A stretch of 64,000 nucleotides of DNA from Annulohypoxylon bovei var. microspora (GCA_022836615.1 MU405280.1:62001-126000); one strand, 5' to 3'; numbered from the stretch's first letter, positions 23,860-37,709 are shown. Made by a program: numbers and translations. Notes: a model not told the origin generated them from the sequence alone.

Positions 23860-25469
23860 AGATAATGTTGGTGTTTGGGTTTGGGGTTTAAAAGGGATAA
23901 TGGGGTAAAGGGGTAGGCTGATGGGTGTATTTATTATATATGTACGGTTGGGATGGTAGTATTGGCGCGGGTTTAGTATAGGGTTCGGGTTTATATTTTT
24001 AGTGTGTTGTGTCTTGGGTATTATGGGATTCATAAATTGGAAGTGTTTCATGTTGTCTTACCAGTCTTATCTCTTTGTGTCTGATATTGCTCCCCGCAGG
24101 CCAAACCATGATCAAGACAAGAGTGCCGGGATCTAGGGAAAGAATTGGAAAAATCCGGGGGGACAAACGGTTCATTACAGAATTGGCTTGACCCACTTAT
24201 ATACCTACAGTGGCAGAGTAGGAACCCCTGAGAATGGCCCCCGACAGCAATTAACTGTAGAGTCCTGACATACTACATTTGTGCAATCAAATCCCATCTC
24301 AAATGTTTTTATCTAACTGTGAAAATGAAACTTATGAGCATCTATGGATGCAAAAATCACTCACAGATTGCAAGTGTTCGTCCTTGGCACTTGATCTAAG
24401 ATCTATGAGAGATCTATAGATCTACAGGGGTATATATAGTGGAGTTACATGGGTATATTATGGGGGTATCCAAGCTGCTGGGACGCTAATTGCTCATTAT
24501 TATGTCCCGCTGCAGTGAATAGGATGATAAGTGAAAATACCGTGGCGGAATACCATGGTCTTGAACAAAAACGAGAGGGAAATTGAAAGAATTAGCGACG
24601 TGGTCCTAGCAGTATAAGTAAAGGCTTTTAACTAAAAGAAGGCACTCATACGTCCCCCAAGTGGATGACCTTGGATCTAGTTCACCATATATCTTCCACA
24701 ACTAGCACATGCAATAACGGCATTATCGGTGTCGATGCTGGGAACTCGTTCGAGGTATTCCAAACATTCTACTACTTAAATCATTATACAAGATTCTTTT
24801 ATACGTACCTCTACTATAGGCTTATAGTCTCCGGTTGCGATACTCATAACTCAGCGCTGCCTCCATAGTTGATTGTCATTTCTACATGTAATAGATAGTT
24901 ATCATAAGAGCAATGTCTGAGTGAACTAGGAAATGTAAATTTCAAGTTGTACCTACCTAGTAATTACATTGACTTATGTAGGTACGTACTACGCATCGCA
25001 CTACTTGAATTACGTAATCATATCAGATCTCAGATCCATTCCTTGGCATCCAGTCAGCGACCCTTCCAATCAAGATCTAGAACTCTCCAAGTCTCTCCGA
25101 TTTCGGGGAAAAGCTTAGAAAACTATTGCTTCTAACTGGATGGATAACTCACCGTGTAACAGGTAACAAGCCAGGTAAGCTATCAATGTACGTTGATGCG
25201 TCCATCACATTAGATATCTCTCTTTGTAACCTCCCTTACGCGTACAGGAGAGCGAATTAGCCGAATTCACAAGTCTTTCATTTGTCGATACCTAGATGCG
25301 AAGTCCCGATGCCTCCTTCAATTTATCCCTCTTATTTTTCGTTTTCGTGATTTCCACTCGCCGGGGAAGATTTGACGAGTAATCCGTGGAAGACCTCGGG
25401 GCGTTTGGAGTAACCGCGGTATTTAAATAGATAGAGCCGGTACTGCCGTCGAGAAGCATTCTTCCAGTC
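23860..25469. other. Intergenic, no gene supported
   Basis: The left 170 bp is a G/T-rich 3' flank. AGATCT palindromes cluster near 24400-24425 (several overlapping copies within 30 bp), followed by a GGGTATAT-type tract. The remainder is AT-rich with small frames of no recognisable kind. Confidence 0.55.
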
Positions 25470-26435
25470 ATGCCAGCATCGTCAACGTCCTTCATCCCGA
25501 CCCAGAGCAAAAGTGCCGTCGATATGCCCTCGTCGAAACTTCAGCAGCAACGGAATACGAAGAACTTGGGTCTACGGCTGGGCGCCGACTTGACGAGCGC
25601 GGCTTGCGCTGCGTCCATGGTCGCGCCTCTGATCGCTATCATTGACAGGTAAAGCGACCGCCGCCAACCCGACCAGCCTCTCTCTCTCAACAGCACATGC
25701 GCTAACTACATCCCCGCCAACGCGTAAAGATCGATAATGGAAAACGCGTCCGGCCGGAACACGCTGTCCAGTAGCCTGAAATCCTCGTTCCGGTTGCTGC
25801 TCCTGCGGCCGCACACGATGCTCCTCTCGAAGCCGGCAGCCCTGATCTTCATGCTGTACGGCGGCACGTACCTAACGGCGAACGCGCTCGACACGGCGAC
25901 GTCGACAGCCCGCAACGAACCCGCCACGCACGTAACGACCGGGACCCCGAAGTTCGCCGCGTCGAGCGCCGCCAACGTCGGCCTGTGCGTGTACAAGGAC
26001 CAGGTGTTCGTCAAGCTGTTCGGGCCCGGCGGGCCCCCGCGCCCCGTCCCGCTGCCCAGCTACCTGCTCTTCACCGTGCGCGACTGCCTGACCATCTTCG
26101 CCTCCTTCAACGTCCCGCCGCTGCTGGGCCCCGTGCTGACGGAGCGCATGGGCCCCGCGCTGCAGAAGACGGTCAGCGGCACCACCGTCGCGCAGTTCGT
26201 CGCGCCGGCCGCCGTCCAGCTGTTCTCGACGCCCGTGCACCTGCTCGGTTTGGACATGTACAACCGGCCAGCTGCGGGCGGCGGCGGGGTATCTTGGCGT
26301 GATCGGTGGACGCAGGTCCGGAAGAATTGGGCGATCAGTACGGCGGCGAGGATATGTAGGATCGTTCCGGCGTTTGGGTTGGGCGGCACAGTGAATACGA
26401 AGGTACGGAGAAATTTGATGGAGAAGTTGGCTTGA
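25470..26435 (+). CDS. Conserved fungal membrane protein, probably mitochondrial
   Basis: Two exons (25470-25648, 25730-26435) with an 81-bp intron join in frame to 294 aa. The N-terminus is Ser/Gln/Arg-rich, followed by GLRLGADLTSAACAASMVAP and IIDRSIMENASGR. Several moderately hydrophobic segments follow, among them KPAALIFMLYGGTYLTANAL and SYLLFTVRDCLTIFASFN. The pattern recalls a family of fungal proteins of unknown function that loosely resembles mitochondrial carriers; this link is from memory of similar sequences and is weak. The coding region is unusually GC-rich (exon 2 is over 60 percent GC by eye) beside AT-rich flanks. It converges with VPS36, with 294 bp between the stop codons. 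Confidence 0.75.
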
Positions 26436-26729
26436 AAACGAGCTGCCGGTCTCCTAGGTATAGAGTGAATTTTGGTATGGCGTTACAGGACGATAGTTAT
26501 ACTCGGCGGATATCAAAAGGTGCGGTATAGGTATGGTAAATGACGGGTTCTCAAAATGAAAAAATATCGGCTGGTTTGGGATATAAGAGCAAAGCAATAA
26601 GCTCCGGTACGTTACATTGGTGGAAGTTGACTACGACGATTACGATACATTGTATAATATAAATCAAACCAAGCATCCTTTGCTTCATTGGACATTCAAT
26701 TGCATCTCCGGTATGATCTAAGGTCTGAT

Positions 26730-28830
26730 CTAAAGTAGACCAGCCGTACTCAAGGCCTCGATGATCCTGTCTCCGTCGGTAGGCTTCCGCTGCCTGTTAC
26801 GATATTCCCCCGTATCGATATAGTTTTCCCAGAACTTGAGCCCTTCAATGCCCTCCTCGCGACAGAGGACGCCTTTCTCTTCAGCCATTTCAAGCTCCTC
26901 TTCGGCAACACCGATACTCCATCCGAATCTTTCGGCGGCATCCTGTGCAGTGACGCCACGACCGAACTCCTGCCAATCCCAGGTCACATCTCTATCTGGT
27001 GGAATATCATGTAAATCGCGGAGCCACGCCAACAATGCCTTAATTGTAGTTCCGTCTGTCCGATCGCGACTCTGGACAACCATCACCCCGCTCTTGAAAG
27101 TACGCAACTGAACTGGCAGTCTCAGTTTACCCCACATCCGAGCAGCCTTTTCAAAGTCATTAGGGCTTACTAGTTCAACGCCTCCGCGAGCACGATTGAA
27201 CATGGCCCATAGATCTACTAGGCTTACAATGCCGCCAGCTTTCCTGAGTACACCTCTGGCGTCGTCTGTCAAAAACTCGGCAAGATTTCGAGACAATTCG
27301 GACAAGTAAAGCGATTCTGATCCTGAGCCGCTTCCACCGCCAACAATATCCTTGGTAGTCACCAGTCCTAGCTGGCTAGCGGACTGGGCGAGCAAGGCGT
27401 TTGCTTCGGAGGTAGCTCTTTCGGTGCCGCCGTTGACCTGTCGAGAGAACGACTCTGCAAGTGCTACGATTTGCTTGGCGGAGGCCATCAAAGCCTCAAG
27501 GTCCTCAAAGGCATTCCCAATGACTAATTCGTTGTTCTTACGTCTGTCTAGGCCCATCTTCTCTAGCCCGGCGATACCAGCAGTCTTGTTTCGACTGGTT
27601 CCTGACCCTGATGTCGATAAGTCAGACCGCACATCACCAGTAGCCCCGTTTGGAACAGGAGGTGCTTCTTGCAAAAGCCATTTCCGTTGAGTCATAGAGT
27701 TCTTAAGTCGCTCGTAGAATATCTTGTCCCCTCCACCTCCACCTCGGAAAGATAACTTGACACTCTCGGGGTTCTCTAGGCCGGCGACACTAGCTACGTT
27801 AAGTGTAGGCCCCGGCGAGTCTGTTCTCGGTTGACTAGACATTGCTGCCATGGGAACATCGTGAGAGATTAGAGGCGCGCCGCATATCTCACAAGATAGA
27901 AGAGAGGGGTGGTTCAAAAAGGTACAACGCGGACACTGAAAGCCGTCTGAGGTTGCTGAATTAGTCCTTCTATCTGGTGATGGAACACCTCCTTCTAGGC
28001 CGCCTACATCATTAGCTGCTAGACCCGTACTCTGTGCTCGAGAAGGAAGCGCAAACGGCGACTGGTGCGCAGGGGCAGAAGAGGTCACCTGTCTACTAGT
28101 GACATTAGATATAGAAGCTTTAAGGATGTGTGTTAAGGCCGGTTTGATACCGCATGCTAAACATGGTGGTAGCGGCGTATGCGCATTTGCGGTCGTCGGG
28201 TCGAAGTTGGACGGGACCGGGTTCGGGAAAGTGCATATCGTACAGATCCATGTCGCCGAGCTAGCCTGAGACGCGCCAGTAGAGGGAGATCGGAATGCGG
28301 AATCAGATGCTGGTGAAGGTGAAGAAGCTCCACCATTCCGCGAAGCCGACGATGTCGCTGCCGCCGCTCTAGATTGGAGAGAACCTCGTTTGGCTGGTTT
28401 GGGAATGAGAGTTACTTTCGGGGAAGATTTAAGAAATCCCGCCTATTAAGATGTTGATGTTAGTATAGTACATAAACCCAGTTTCTTCGAGAATATGAAT
28501 CGTACGTAAAACTCGTATCTCTCTACATCTTTCAGATCTAGAGCAACAGAGTGTTTTCTAGGCTCCTGTTTGTCGACGTAGCATATTCGATGCGAAGTTA
28601 GATAGACTTGTCCATTTTGTTGGTTGGCTAGTTTGTATTTTCTACCAATGTGAATATAATAAACATGATTAGCAACTAGAGCATATACAACGTCGTCACG
28701 AATCGTATATACATGTTTAGCAAACTCACCCCTCATAGAGCCCCACGTTGTCCTGGACGAAGAGAAGTACTTCGTCGGGTAGATAGGACGGCCTGAGGGC
28801 GGTAGTGAGGTCGATTTGTTTTAAAAACAT
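26730..28830 (-). CDS. VPS36: ESCRT-II subunit Vps36 (GLUE domain with two inserted NZF fingers)
   Basis: Three exons (28830-28730, 28641-28506, 28442-26730) join in frame to 649 aa. The N-terminus MFLKQIDLTTALRPSYLPDE starts the first half of a split GLUE (PH-like) domain that continues through ERYEFYAGFLKSSPKVTL. Two Npl4-type zinc fingers interrupt it: Cys146, 149, 173, 176 and Cys249, 252, 263, 266. GLUE resumes at about 303-335 (ESVKLSFRGGGGGDKIFYER). The C-terminal half is the EAP30 winged-helix region. This arrangement matches yeast Vps36, which links ubiquitinated cargo and PI3P to ESCRT-II on endosomes. The first finger is atypical: about 23 residues lie between its Cys pairs instead of about 10, so its ubiquitin binding is doubtful. 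The gene diverges from THP3 across a 996-bp shared promoter. Confidence 0.93.
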
Positions 28831-29826
28831 TCGTCATATCGTTCAATCTAAGAAAAAGGCAGAATGGTAGGAGGAGTTCCGGATAGACCGAATTATTATT
28901 TGTGAACCTGACTGCCTGGTAGGTGCCTACTAGGTAGGTATGGTATGGTAGAAGGGAGGGTTGAATTGATGCAAGCACTTGAGCTGAGATCACCAACCAC
29001 AGTTCCCGCTTCCAGTAGAAGGTACGTAACATACCCAAGTACCGACGTACCTCTTATCAAATAAACCAGGTACATAGACTGGAAGACCCACAATCTTATC
29101 ATGCATGAAAGTCAACTGAATTGTGCACTAGGTTTCTCCACCTACAACTTCCACATTCCACATTCTACTTCGGTATGAATGAACGAATGAATAATTCTTC
29201 ATCTACGAATTCTCACATTTAACAACTCAATTCAATTCCATTCCATTCCCACTACTAGGTAGACACACATCACCCGATTAGCATTGATACGGGAGGTTCC
29301 CAGACGATATTATCTACTGGGCCGTCCAAAGCCTCTAGGCTCGTCTGTTCATTAATAGATAGATTCACATCTGGGTAAGTGGATTATCGTTACCTACACT
29401 GTACATAGGTACCTATGTACGTATCAGCAGACTTTTACTAATATTTATGCACAGACCACCAAAGCATACCGAAATCCAATAGCCTTGACGCGACTAATTA
29501 ACGTTTTTAGGTAAGTGAGGCCAACACACAACTGCCCCCCGGGTTCTAATTACTGCACCTGACCGCCAAAATTCCCGCGCTTCTCCCGTCTTTCCTCTTT
29601 CTTATTCACACATCCATAACCATCTTCCATCCGTCTCTCGCCACACATTTCCATCTCACAAATTGTGTTGACGTGAATGCCTTTGTTCATTTAACTTTCG
29701 AGTCAACAAAACGATAGCTCTATTTTTTTTCTTATACCTCACTTTTCTGAAGAGTCGTTTTCCGTACTAACATTTTGATCTCACCAAGTCGTGCTCCGTT
29801 CCGAACACATTACCATCCGGACAACA
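28831..29826. promoter_or_regulatory. Divergent promoter between VPS36 and THP3
   Basis: This 996-bp interval drives two outward genes. The THP3-proximal 250 bp are strongly C/T-rich with ACA-rich leader sequence, a common fungal core-promoter style. AGGTACCT occurs at 29407-29414 and ATTCCATTCC repeats near 29234-29250. No TATA box is convincingly placed. Confidence 0.6.
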
Positions 29827-31445
29827 ATGTCTTGGGCATCACCACTGGCGCCTGGCGTCCAAACAACGTCTTACGCTTATCCATCATCGATCAGTAAGTC
29901 CTTCATTTTCCAGACTGTAATATTTCCTTTATCGATGCTAACATATTTTCAATAGATACCGCGTATACCGCAGTTCCGGTTCGTCACGGATTTGGTCAAT
30001 CATACCAAGTTCAACCACAGTATACCTACTCTGCTCCTGCTAATCCCCCGCAATCAACAACTACCATGGCCTCTTCCACCGATCAGCAACAAACCCAACA
30101 GCAGAAATTTGACTGGCCAGACTCCGTCCGCAGTTATGTGCAACGATCCTTCCAATCGTCAAACCTCGACCCTAGTGTAACCCGTGCCGAGATGGAAGCC
30201 AAGCTGAAGGACACCATTAGATTCACCCAGGATAATGGAACGATGTACACCATGGATTGGGACAGCATGCCTTTGCCACAAGCCATCATCAAACATGAAC
30301 GCCAACAAGCGTTGAGGGCACCCATCATAGCAGCGGCCGCAGCTGCTCCTGCTGTTGCGAATCCTAAGAAGAGGAAGTCTTCGGATCTTAGCGGACCCGA
30401 ACCTACTGTACCGTGGCGCGATGCCAAGGTGCTCTCACTCGAAGATCGAATTACCAAACCCGCCATGGATGGCTCTGTACCGGCCAAAAGTAAGTTTCAG
30501 AAGAATGCTGAGAAGCGGCAACGCCGCGGTGATGGCGGTTACCAGTCCTCCTATCGATCACCCAGCCCGCCGCCCCCTACAGGACCCATCGTTGGTCTAA
30601 ACGAGAACTTAGAGAAGAGATATCTACGTCTGACTGCTGCCCCTAAGGCGACGGATGTCCGTCCTGAACGTATTTTGCATCAGACGTTGGACTTACTGAA
30701 GAAGAAGTGGCGTAAGGACGGCAACTATAACTACATCTGTGACCAGTTCAAGTCACTTCGCCAGGATCTGACCGTGCAGCGTGTCAGAAATGAGTTTACC
30801 GTTTCCGTTTATGAAATCCATGCCAGAATTGCACTAGAGAAGGCGGACCTTGGTGAGTATAATCAGTGCCAGACCCAGCTGCGTGCTCTCTACAAGGCGG
30901 GTCTGAAGGGCAATTCTACCGAGTTCAAGGCGTATCGTATCTTGTATTTTATCCATACCGCAAACCGGACGGCGTTGAATGATGCCATTGCAGATCTAAC
31001 CACAGCAGAGAAAGAAGAGCGACCCATCAAACACGCACTGGACGTACGTTCGGCGTTGGCTTTAGGCAACTATCACAAGTTCTTCCAGTTATACCTTGAC
31101 GTTCCCAACATGGGAGCATATCTCATGGATATGTTTATCAGGCGTGAACGACTTGCTGCACTTGCGAATATGTGCAAATCGTGAGTATTTATTCCCAGTC
31201 ATCAGAGAGCTAGACGCTAACTTGACCGCAGATTTAAACCAGATGTTAAGTTACGCTACATTACTGAAGAGCTCGCGTTTGAGTCCGACGCCGAAGCTGC
31301 TCAATTCATCATCGATTTCAACGGTCAAGACTTTCTCGAGGAACGGCCAGACTGTATTGTCTTCCTGACCGGGAAAGCTGGAATGCTGTTCGAGTCGGCT
31401 AGAACTGAAGCATTCCGTAGAGTCGACCTTAAGGGCCAGATTTAA
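29827..31445 (+). CDS. THP3: SAC3/GANP domain protein, THP3 homologue
   Basis: Three exons (29827-29893, 29956-31180, 31232-31445) join in frame to 501 aa. The N-terminal 190 residues are low-complexity (Gln, Ser, Ala runs) with a basic NPKKRKSS patch that could be a nuclear localisation signal. From about 205 to 480 lies the SAC3/GANP/THP3 fold: NLEKRYLRLT, KKKWRKDGNYNYICDQFKSL, RQDLTVQRVRNEFTVSVYE and a winged-helix end at EERPDCIVFLTGKAG. These segments are typical of the THP3/LENG8 branch rather than Sac3 of TREX-2. In yeast Thp3 pairs with Csn12 in transcription elongation and splicing. The ATG at 29827 precedes an intron with GTAAGT donor; the first 22 codons are in exon 1. Confidence 0.9.
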
Positions 31446-34400
31446 CCTGTCCCACGTTCTCTTCTCTTTTCATACCCCTTGCATTTCTCTCTTCGGCATA
31501 ACGTTCGTTATTTCTGGTCTCTGTGACTACAACAAGTCACGTTACATCATTCCCCCGTAGACACCCTTTTCAACAGTTCCGAACAACACCATTTCTTGAC
31601 ATTGGCGAGATATGTCTTACGAGATAGACGACTCAGGATATTGAAACTTGGCTCTGCCTGGGTTTGAATCCGTGACTCGACTATTGACATCTCTCGAGAT
31701 CGGTCTCTCGTGACCTACTACGTCGGCTTTTCGAAAAGCCTTTACATTGACTTTGCATCGCAGTAAACGGTTGTGGTCTGCATTGGCATAGGTGGCCGGT
31801 GGGATTTTCGATTGGTTTAGGGGTGGTTGGCCTGATTTCAAGGCTGGCGTTTGATACTGGAACGAAGTTGAGGACTTGAGTGCTTACTGGGCGCCAGTCA
31901 ACATCGGGGTCCTGTATCGGTGTCTACCCAGCTGAAGTGTTTGGAGTTTGGCGTTTCTGGACCGAGTGGCCTAGTTGCTTTACCGATACCCTCTTGTTCG
32001 TCAACCTATTCTGTTGACTGGGAGTTGGATGGAAGGGCTCGACAAAAAGGATTGGCAGGCAGGACTAGTTAACCCTAGATAAAAGTTCCGTAATCTTAGC
32101 ATCCTAGCAGCATAGCTGATGCTATACAAAATTAATCTGCACATTCGAGCATACTCATTTTGTAGCATATCGTGATAAACCCAACTTTGTTCTCTTACTC
32201 CAAGCCGCCGTTCATCTTCACAGCTCAACGATACCTGGCCTTAGCTTTGCGGCGTGTCTTCCAGTATATCTATGTTGAGTATTAGATACCCGCCTTTAGG
32301 CATAGACTGTAGACCGCTGGATCATAGGGTTCGGCTACTAGAGCTGAAATACCATATGCATTCAACTTAAGTTATGTATCGGGCACCTAAGGACGGACTG
32401 TAGGCGTTGCCTATCTTTTGATGGGGATCTCAAATCAATGGTTTGGCTCGAGTGGTGAAAAAGGGGATATGATGCTAACCCAAAGATCCTAAAATTTACA
32501 GTTCTCTGCGCTCACCATAGAGATAGTGAATAAATGTATTAGAACAGACATTAGACTTTGACGCTTTATTATTTATTAGAAAAGAAAATCATATATCTAA
32601 ACAACGAATGCGAAATATTTAGAAGTAGATATCCTGGAGTGTGTAGTAAATTAATGTTCTCGTCACTGACGAATATCCCGTGTCCTCCTACCCCCCTTTC
32701 CCATTTACTATCTCTCTCCTTCCCCCCCTTTCGTTTTCCTTATTTTATCGTTTAGTATTCTTCGCATTGACCCCTAAATAAGGAATGAACAGTATTTGCG
32801 CCGAGGGGGAAGCTGACGGGAACTTTACAAACCTAAGACATGCATCTACGGTTTTCTCACATCCCGGCGCAACGCGAGCTGGCTAACCTACCTGCCTACC
32901 TGGAGCCACCTAGGCAGACACCTTACACGGGCGCGGGATACGTCGCACGGCCTGGGGGGGAGGCCGGGTACGGACTAAAGGGAACTTGACCGGTGGCCGC
33001 CTCTTTTTTTTCCTTCCTGTATCCTGTCAGATGCGCTGCCTGCCGCGGGACCCGCGAGGTGCTGCGCGACGGGAAGTCGCACAGACGAAACGGGCCTACA
33101 GAAGTGGGAGCAGAAAAAACAAGGCGAGGAAATTGGTATAGGATTGATTGTGGCGCTAGAGGCTTCTGAGGGGAGCCCTGTCCCGCCCTGCATCTCTCTC
33201 CCTCCTTCATGGTGAGAGTCTTTCCAGTTCGGTTCGACTTGCCCAGGCCATAAATGCGGTTGGGTGAGTGGATGAAGTACGAGAAATTTTTATTTTTTCT
33301 TCGTTCGTGCGTCTCGATCGTGCCTGATCCTCCCATTATGGGGAGAGGCGGCCTAGGGAGGCGGGTTGAGGCCTGATTCGGTGTGCGACGAGAGGCATAT
33401 GACGGACGGTGACGAAATTCGGTGGATTTTGGGCTTCTCACGGGGTCCCGGCTGAGCGCTGAGATGAGAGAAGCGACGAGGAGTTGGCGATTAGGCTCGG
33501 CTAGCGAAGTAAATCAATCTCTTGGCGCAAGTCTCCCGGGGAGATCTATGATATAGTATGGCCTGATTATCTACATCACATGCGAGATGCATCGAGGTCT
33601 CTGGGTCAAAGCGTAGGAGATAATCAAGGTATAAGCACAGATTGCGAGCACGGATTTACAACGATCGTTGCGGGGCCGTTGATAGACGACGTGCTTGCTT
33701 CCGTCGATAGATTTGCGAAGATGAATATTCATCGACTTGCGAGGAGGACGGGCCGTCCTTCTTCTTTACGTCGTCACTATGTTTCAGCACTCCGTCTAGT
33801 TTCATGATACCTAGGAATCGCCGCCGGGAGGGGGATGATCCGATTCTTCTACGCATGAACCATTAAGCACACCGGATATGGTTAGGTATTTCGGTGTATT
33901 TTATTTTGGTGACCTGACCCGTTCTCCTCCGCGTTCCGATCTATTATCTTCGTAGCAGCGCATATGTAATGTGTGTGAGGACTTCTCGCTGTCAAAAGTG
34001 GCTGACGTGCCAATGCAGAGGGCAATGTTGGCGTCCATTCTGGAAGACGCCCCGGAATGTAATCCGGGAAGACCGGAGCAAGCCCGGACAGGGGCTGTTA
34101 CCTAGGCGTTATGCATCACTAACAGTGGCTGCGGTACGTAACGATACAACCTTGGGGACGATATAACGATATGTTGGTTGGCTAAGTACATACGTCATCT
34201 AGTAGGTAAGTTGACTATTGAAGTATTTCAACCTTGAGGTCCGTGAGTAACGTCTAGGTATGGTAACAGTTTGCCAAGACGATTCCCTTAAGAATAAGTG
34301 GTGCGGATATACGTAAGACTTTGTCAAAGAGAATAGGTATGGAATCATGCTTCCTATAGACAAGACGAGACGAGACGAGACATCACTGCCCGTTGAAGCA

Positions 34401-37400
34401 GGTGATATCTATGGGAAGGGGAGCCGTTAGATCTATGTGACAAGGCTTCGTTTATCGAGGATCCAATGAGTTGGGACTATAAATATAGTAACGCCTATAA
34501 AGCCTCGAATTAAGCGTATAAGGTAATAGGGACCGCGTAAAGGTGCTTCAACTAAGAAATAAAATTCCGTGGTGTTTCAGGCTTGCCCTGCATATGTAGG
34601 TACCTACCTCAGGGCTTTTTTAGTTGCATTCGTTTTCTCTACATCCATAGTGCCGTGCCGCGTGTGTCTGGGTCTAGCCCATAGAAACGTTGCTTTTTTT
34701 CGGTAAACCTGATTGCCCCCAATGAAGTTGACAAGTCTATCTGTCAGCCTGTGTACCTAGGTAGGTAGGCATATACTAGGTAGGAAATACTACAGCAATG
34801 GTGAGTGCTATGATATTGATTAGGTACGGATGTAGATGTGTTCGTATTTGTTTGGATTGGACCAACTACCGCGTATTTTCTAGAGTCATGTCTGGATAGT
34901 ATGTTTGCCTTTATTGGAGGACGTGACGAAACTGGAGTGATTCAACCCGATCAGTCCCGATCTAGGAACTCTTAGTTCCTGCTGCCCTCCCTGTCTATAA
35001 AAAAACTCGAGTCACAAACGATAGTTTCCACCTAACAATGCATATGTATTATGTAGGTCGCCATGCATGCTGCAAGGTACAATTTCAAAAATCGCCCCAG
35101 GTGGTAGACGAGTTCTCCGGGACGTGGAGAGCATGCGCAAGGGATGCCCCTTGAGGTTTAGGTATCGAAGTTAAAGCATGTACTTTTTATTTGTTCGATC
35201 TGAAGCACAACATCCCGGTTCTTTAGTGTTGAAGTCGATTTTTTTCAGTGGAATTTTTATATTCTGTTCACTTAGAGCCTAGGTACACATTAGTTTTAAG
35301 AAACGTCCCCGGTTTCTGGTATTTGGAATGTATTATTCGGGCTTATTATTCATTTTCTATAGTCGGATGCAATTGTTGAGATAATTGCAAAGTAAGAATT
35401 ACCTAGGATATCCTGACCTTGAAGTTATACGAAGCCTTAAAAGATATCCGACATATTGGAAAGTTCGTAAAAGATTATCTTCTTATTAAGCCTATCGGAT
35501 TGTTGTATTAGGGATGTTGGGAATATTGAATATCTATTTTTCAGCTGTCATCCATTTACTGTCGGGTCCATTGTATGAGGTCTTCGTCTTTGTCTATTAG
35601 CGATTTCAGGGGGAGCTGAATTCCGATCCTTGTGGGTTTGACGAGCAAACAACCAGAACAGAATACATGATTTAAAATACATCAACTTGGCACGTAGATC
35701 CTGTTCGACAAATGTACGATTTTCAGAACGGTCAATGCGATCGCTGATGTGAGTCAATCATGAACGTTCTAAGTTGGAGAATCGAGATTTATTTTCTTGA
35801 TGATTAAGGGGAACCTTGGAAGTGTGACGGTGGCGGGGTGGAGGTAGACGGTACTTACCTGTACCGTAGAAGGTGAGGGAGGGAGGGGCTGGAGGGGCAG
35901 ACCGTAGAGGGGCAAACAACCTTAGGTAGGTACATTGGGTACCTACACCTATGGATGTACTTAGATATGTGCCCTGAGAAAGGGAACTAGTGCTTCAAAC
36001 TACGGGTAGCTAAACTCTTATTGATCTATTGGAATGTCATGCCATCGCAAAGTTCAATATTGAAATATTCTCACTGGAGTCATGGCCCTTACATAGAGGC
36101 TCCTCGTTTACTGACTAATCATATTGATTATTATATCCCTTCTTTTCTTCTTTTCTTCTTGTCTTTATTAACCGCTCGTCATATATTTTGTACATTTAAG
36201 ACACATATGAATATTATTTTAGCTGCTTAGTTCTTATTTTTTTTTTTGTTTACACACACCTACGAAGTATGTAAGTGGTCATATTATTTGATGAAACTAC
36301 TAGGTAAATATGTACCTAGTAGATTGGGATAGATGGATAGGATGGATATTACTTCCACGTTCTAGGGGCATGTCAAATGCACTAAATTCCCAGGCTTACA
36401 GGGCTAACATGTGCTAATGCTGCCTTCCTAGCAAGCCCCCGGCAGTTTAGTGTCTAATCGGATCTTTTTGAAGAATACCCCGCTATCCCGTGGCTTAAAA
36501 GTCCAATGAAGATCTTGGAGTTTAATGGAGTTTAATGGAGTGCAATTAGTACTTATGTACTTAGGTAGTAATGGCAAGTACGTACCTGTGTGATCCATGC
36601 AAGCTATCCGCCCATCTCAAGCATTTTTTAAAGAAGGCATATCCACCGATATCCACCGAACACCAACCTGAGACCCACAAGCCCACAGGCGCACATACCC
36701 ACGACTCAACCTGCCCAATTATGCTAACGCCCGATTCAATTTATCCCACTTTTTTCGACCTTTCCACCCTCTTCTCTCAGCCAGTCAGTCAACCCCCAAT
36801 CCTAGTTAAGCGCAAAGTAGTCACTAGTCACTGCAAAATCTAGCCAGTCCTGTCCCTCTTTCCTCCTTCTTTGTCCTCCTGACCTCCCCAATCTCTTCAG
36901 AGACCCCGTCGACACTTTTTTTTTTTTCTTACATCGATTATCGCAAAGATAAGACGACGATTATATCGACGATTAACGACCACAAGACGATACGATTGCC
37001 AAGACGGGTACAGATCTGTTGTTGTATGTCTATGTACTGTGACGCATATTGACCAGCAAAAGACAATTGATACCCGACTATACCGTGGCTCGTGGCTGTG
37101 TTAGGATAAAGATAAAGAAAAGGGCAAACCGCAAACCCGAGAAAGAAAGAATTGGTGAAAGGGACACGGACAACTCAAGGTCGGCAAACGCTTATTGACA
37201 ACATATCGAACTGGAGAAGAAAAAAAGGAGACGGAAATTTTGTTGCCAGTACTTGTTTTTTTTCTGCTCTTTCGTTACTAGCCAATTATTAATCGTTCGA
37301 CAATTTGATCTGGGGGTCGAGGAGCCAGAATAAGGCCAAAGCTTTGGGAAATTTCGCTTTTTTTTCTGCGTTGCGAAAGGTCTCACCTTGACGCACCTCA

Positions 37401-37709
37401 CTTCACCTATTCGATCTCACCGGCTGACCTTCTACAACTATTCGCTTCGCTCCTATTACACGTCGTCGTACTGATTCAGACCTACTGTCGAACAGCGCCC
37501 GAGACTCCGCTGCCTTGGCGTAACCAGTGCTTGAGCCTCGGGAATAGTCATTCCGCCATTTCACCATTTCTGGTCCTGCTCTGACCTGCGCCTAATTCCT
37601 CCTTGGATCCTCCTTCGCGCCGCCTCCGCCTCCGCCTCTCTATTACTAGGCCGTTTAGCATTTCGCATCTCGCATTTCGCAATTTGCAAACCTCCGAATC
37701 CGTGCGACG
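31446..37709. other. 6.3-kb stretch without a supported gene; BEM1 upstream region at right
   Basis: No multi-exon gene or known domain is visible on either strand. A GC-rich island at about 32,920-33,560 carries a 172-codon minus-strand frame (32923-33441) whose sequence is basic, Pro/Ser-rich and unlike protein. Simple repeats include GACGA units at 34363-34382 and a GGAGTTTAAT duplication at about 36517-36540. Palindromes AGGTACCT (34598-34605) and TACCTAGGTA (34754-34763) occur. The last kilobase (36.7-37.7 kb) is pyrimidine-rich with AC- and T-runs and probably contains the long BEM1 promoter and 5' UTR. Confidence 0.5.

Noticed and set aside
23365..24051. 228-codon minus-strand frame
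   Set aside because: Antisense shadow of the GC-rich last exon of the PLD-like gene; no motif.
31660..31680. GGTTTGAATCC, a B-box-like word
   Set aside because: One base off consensus and no A box or cloverleaf upstream.
32923..33441. 172-codon minus-strand frame
   Set aside because: Basic, Pro/Ser-rich sequence with no domain, in a GC-rich island where long frames arise by chance.
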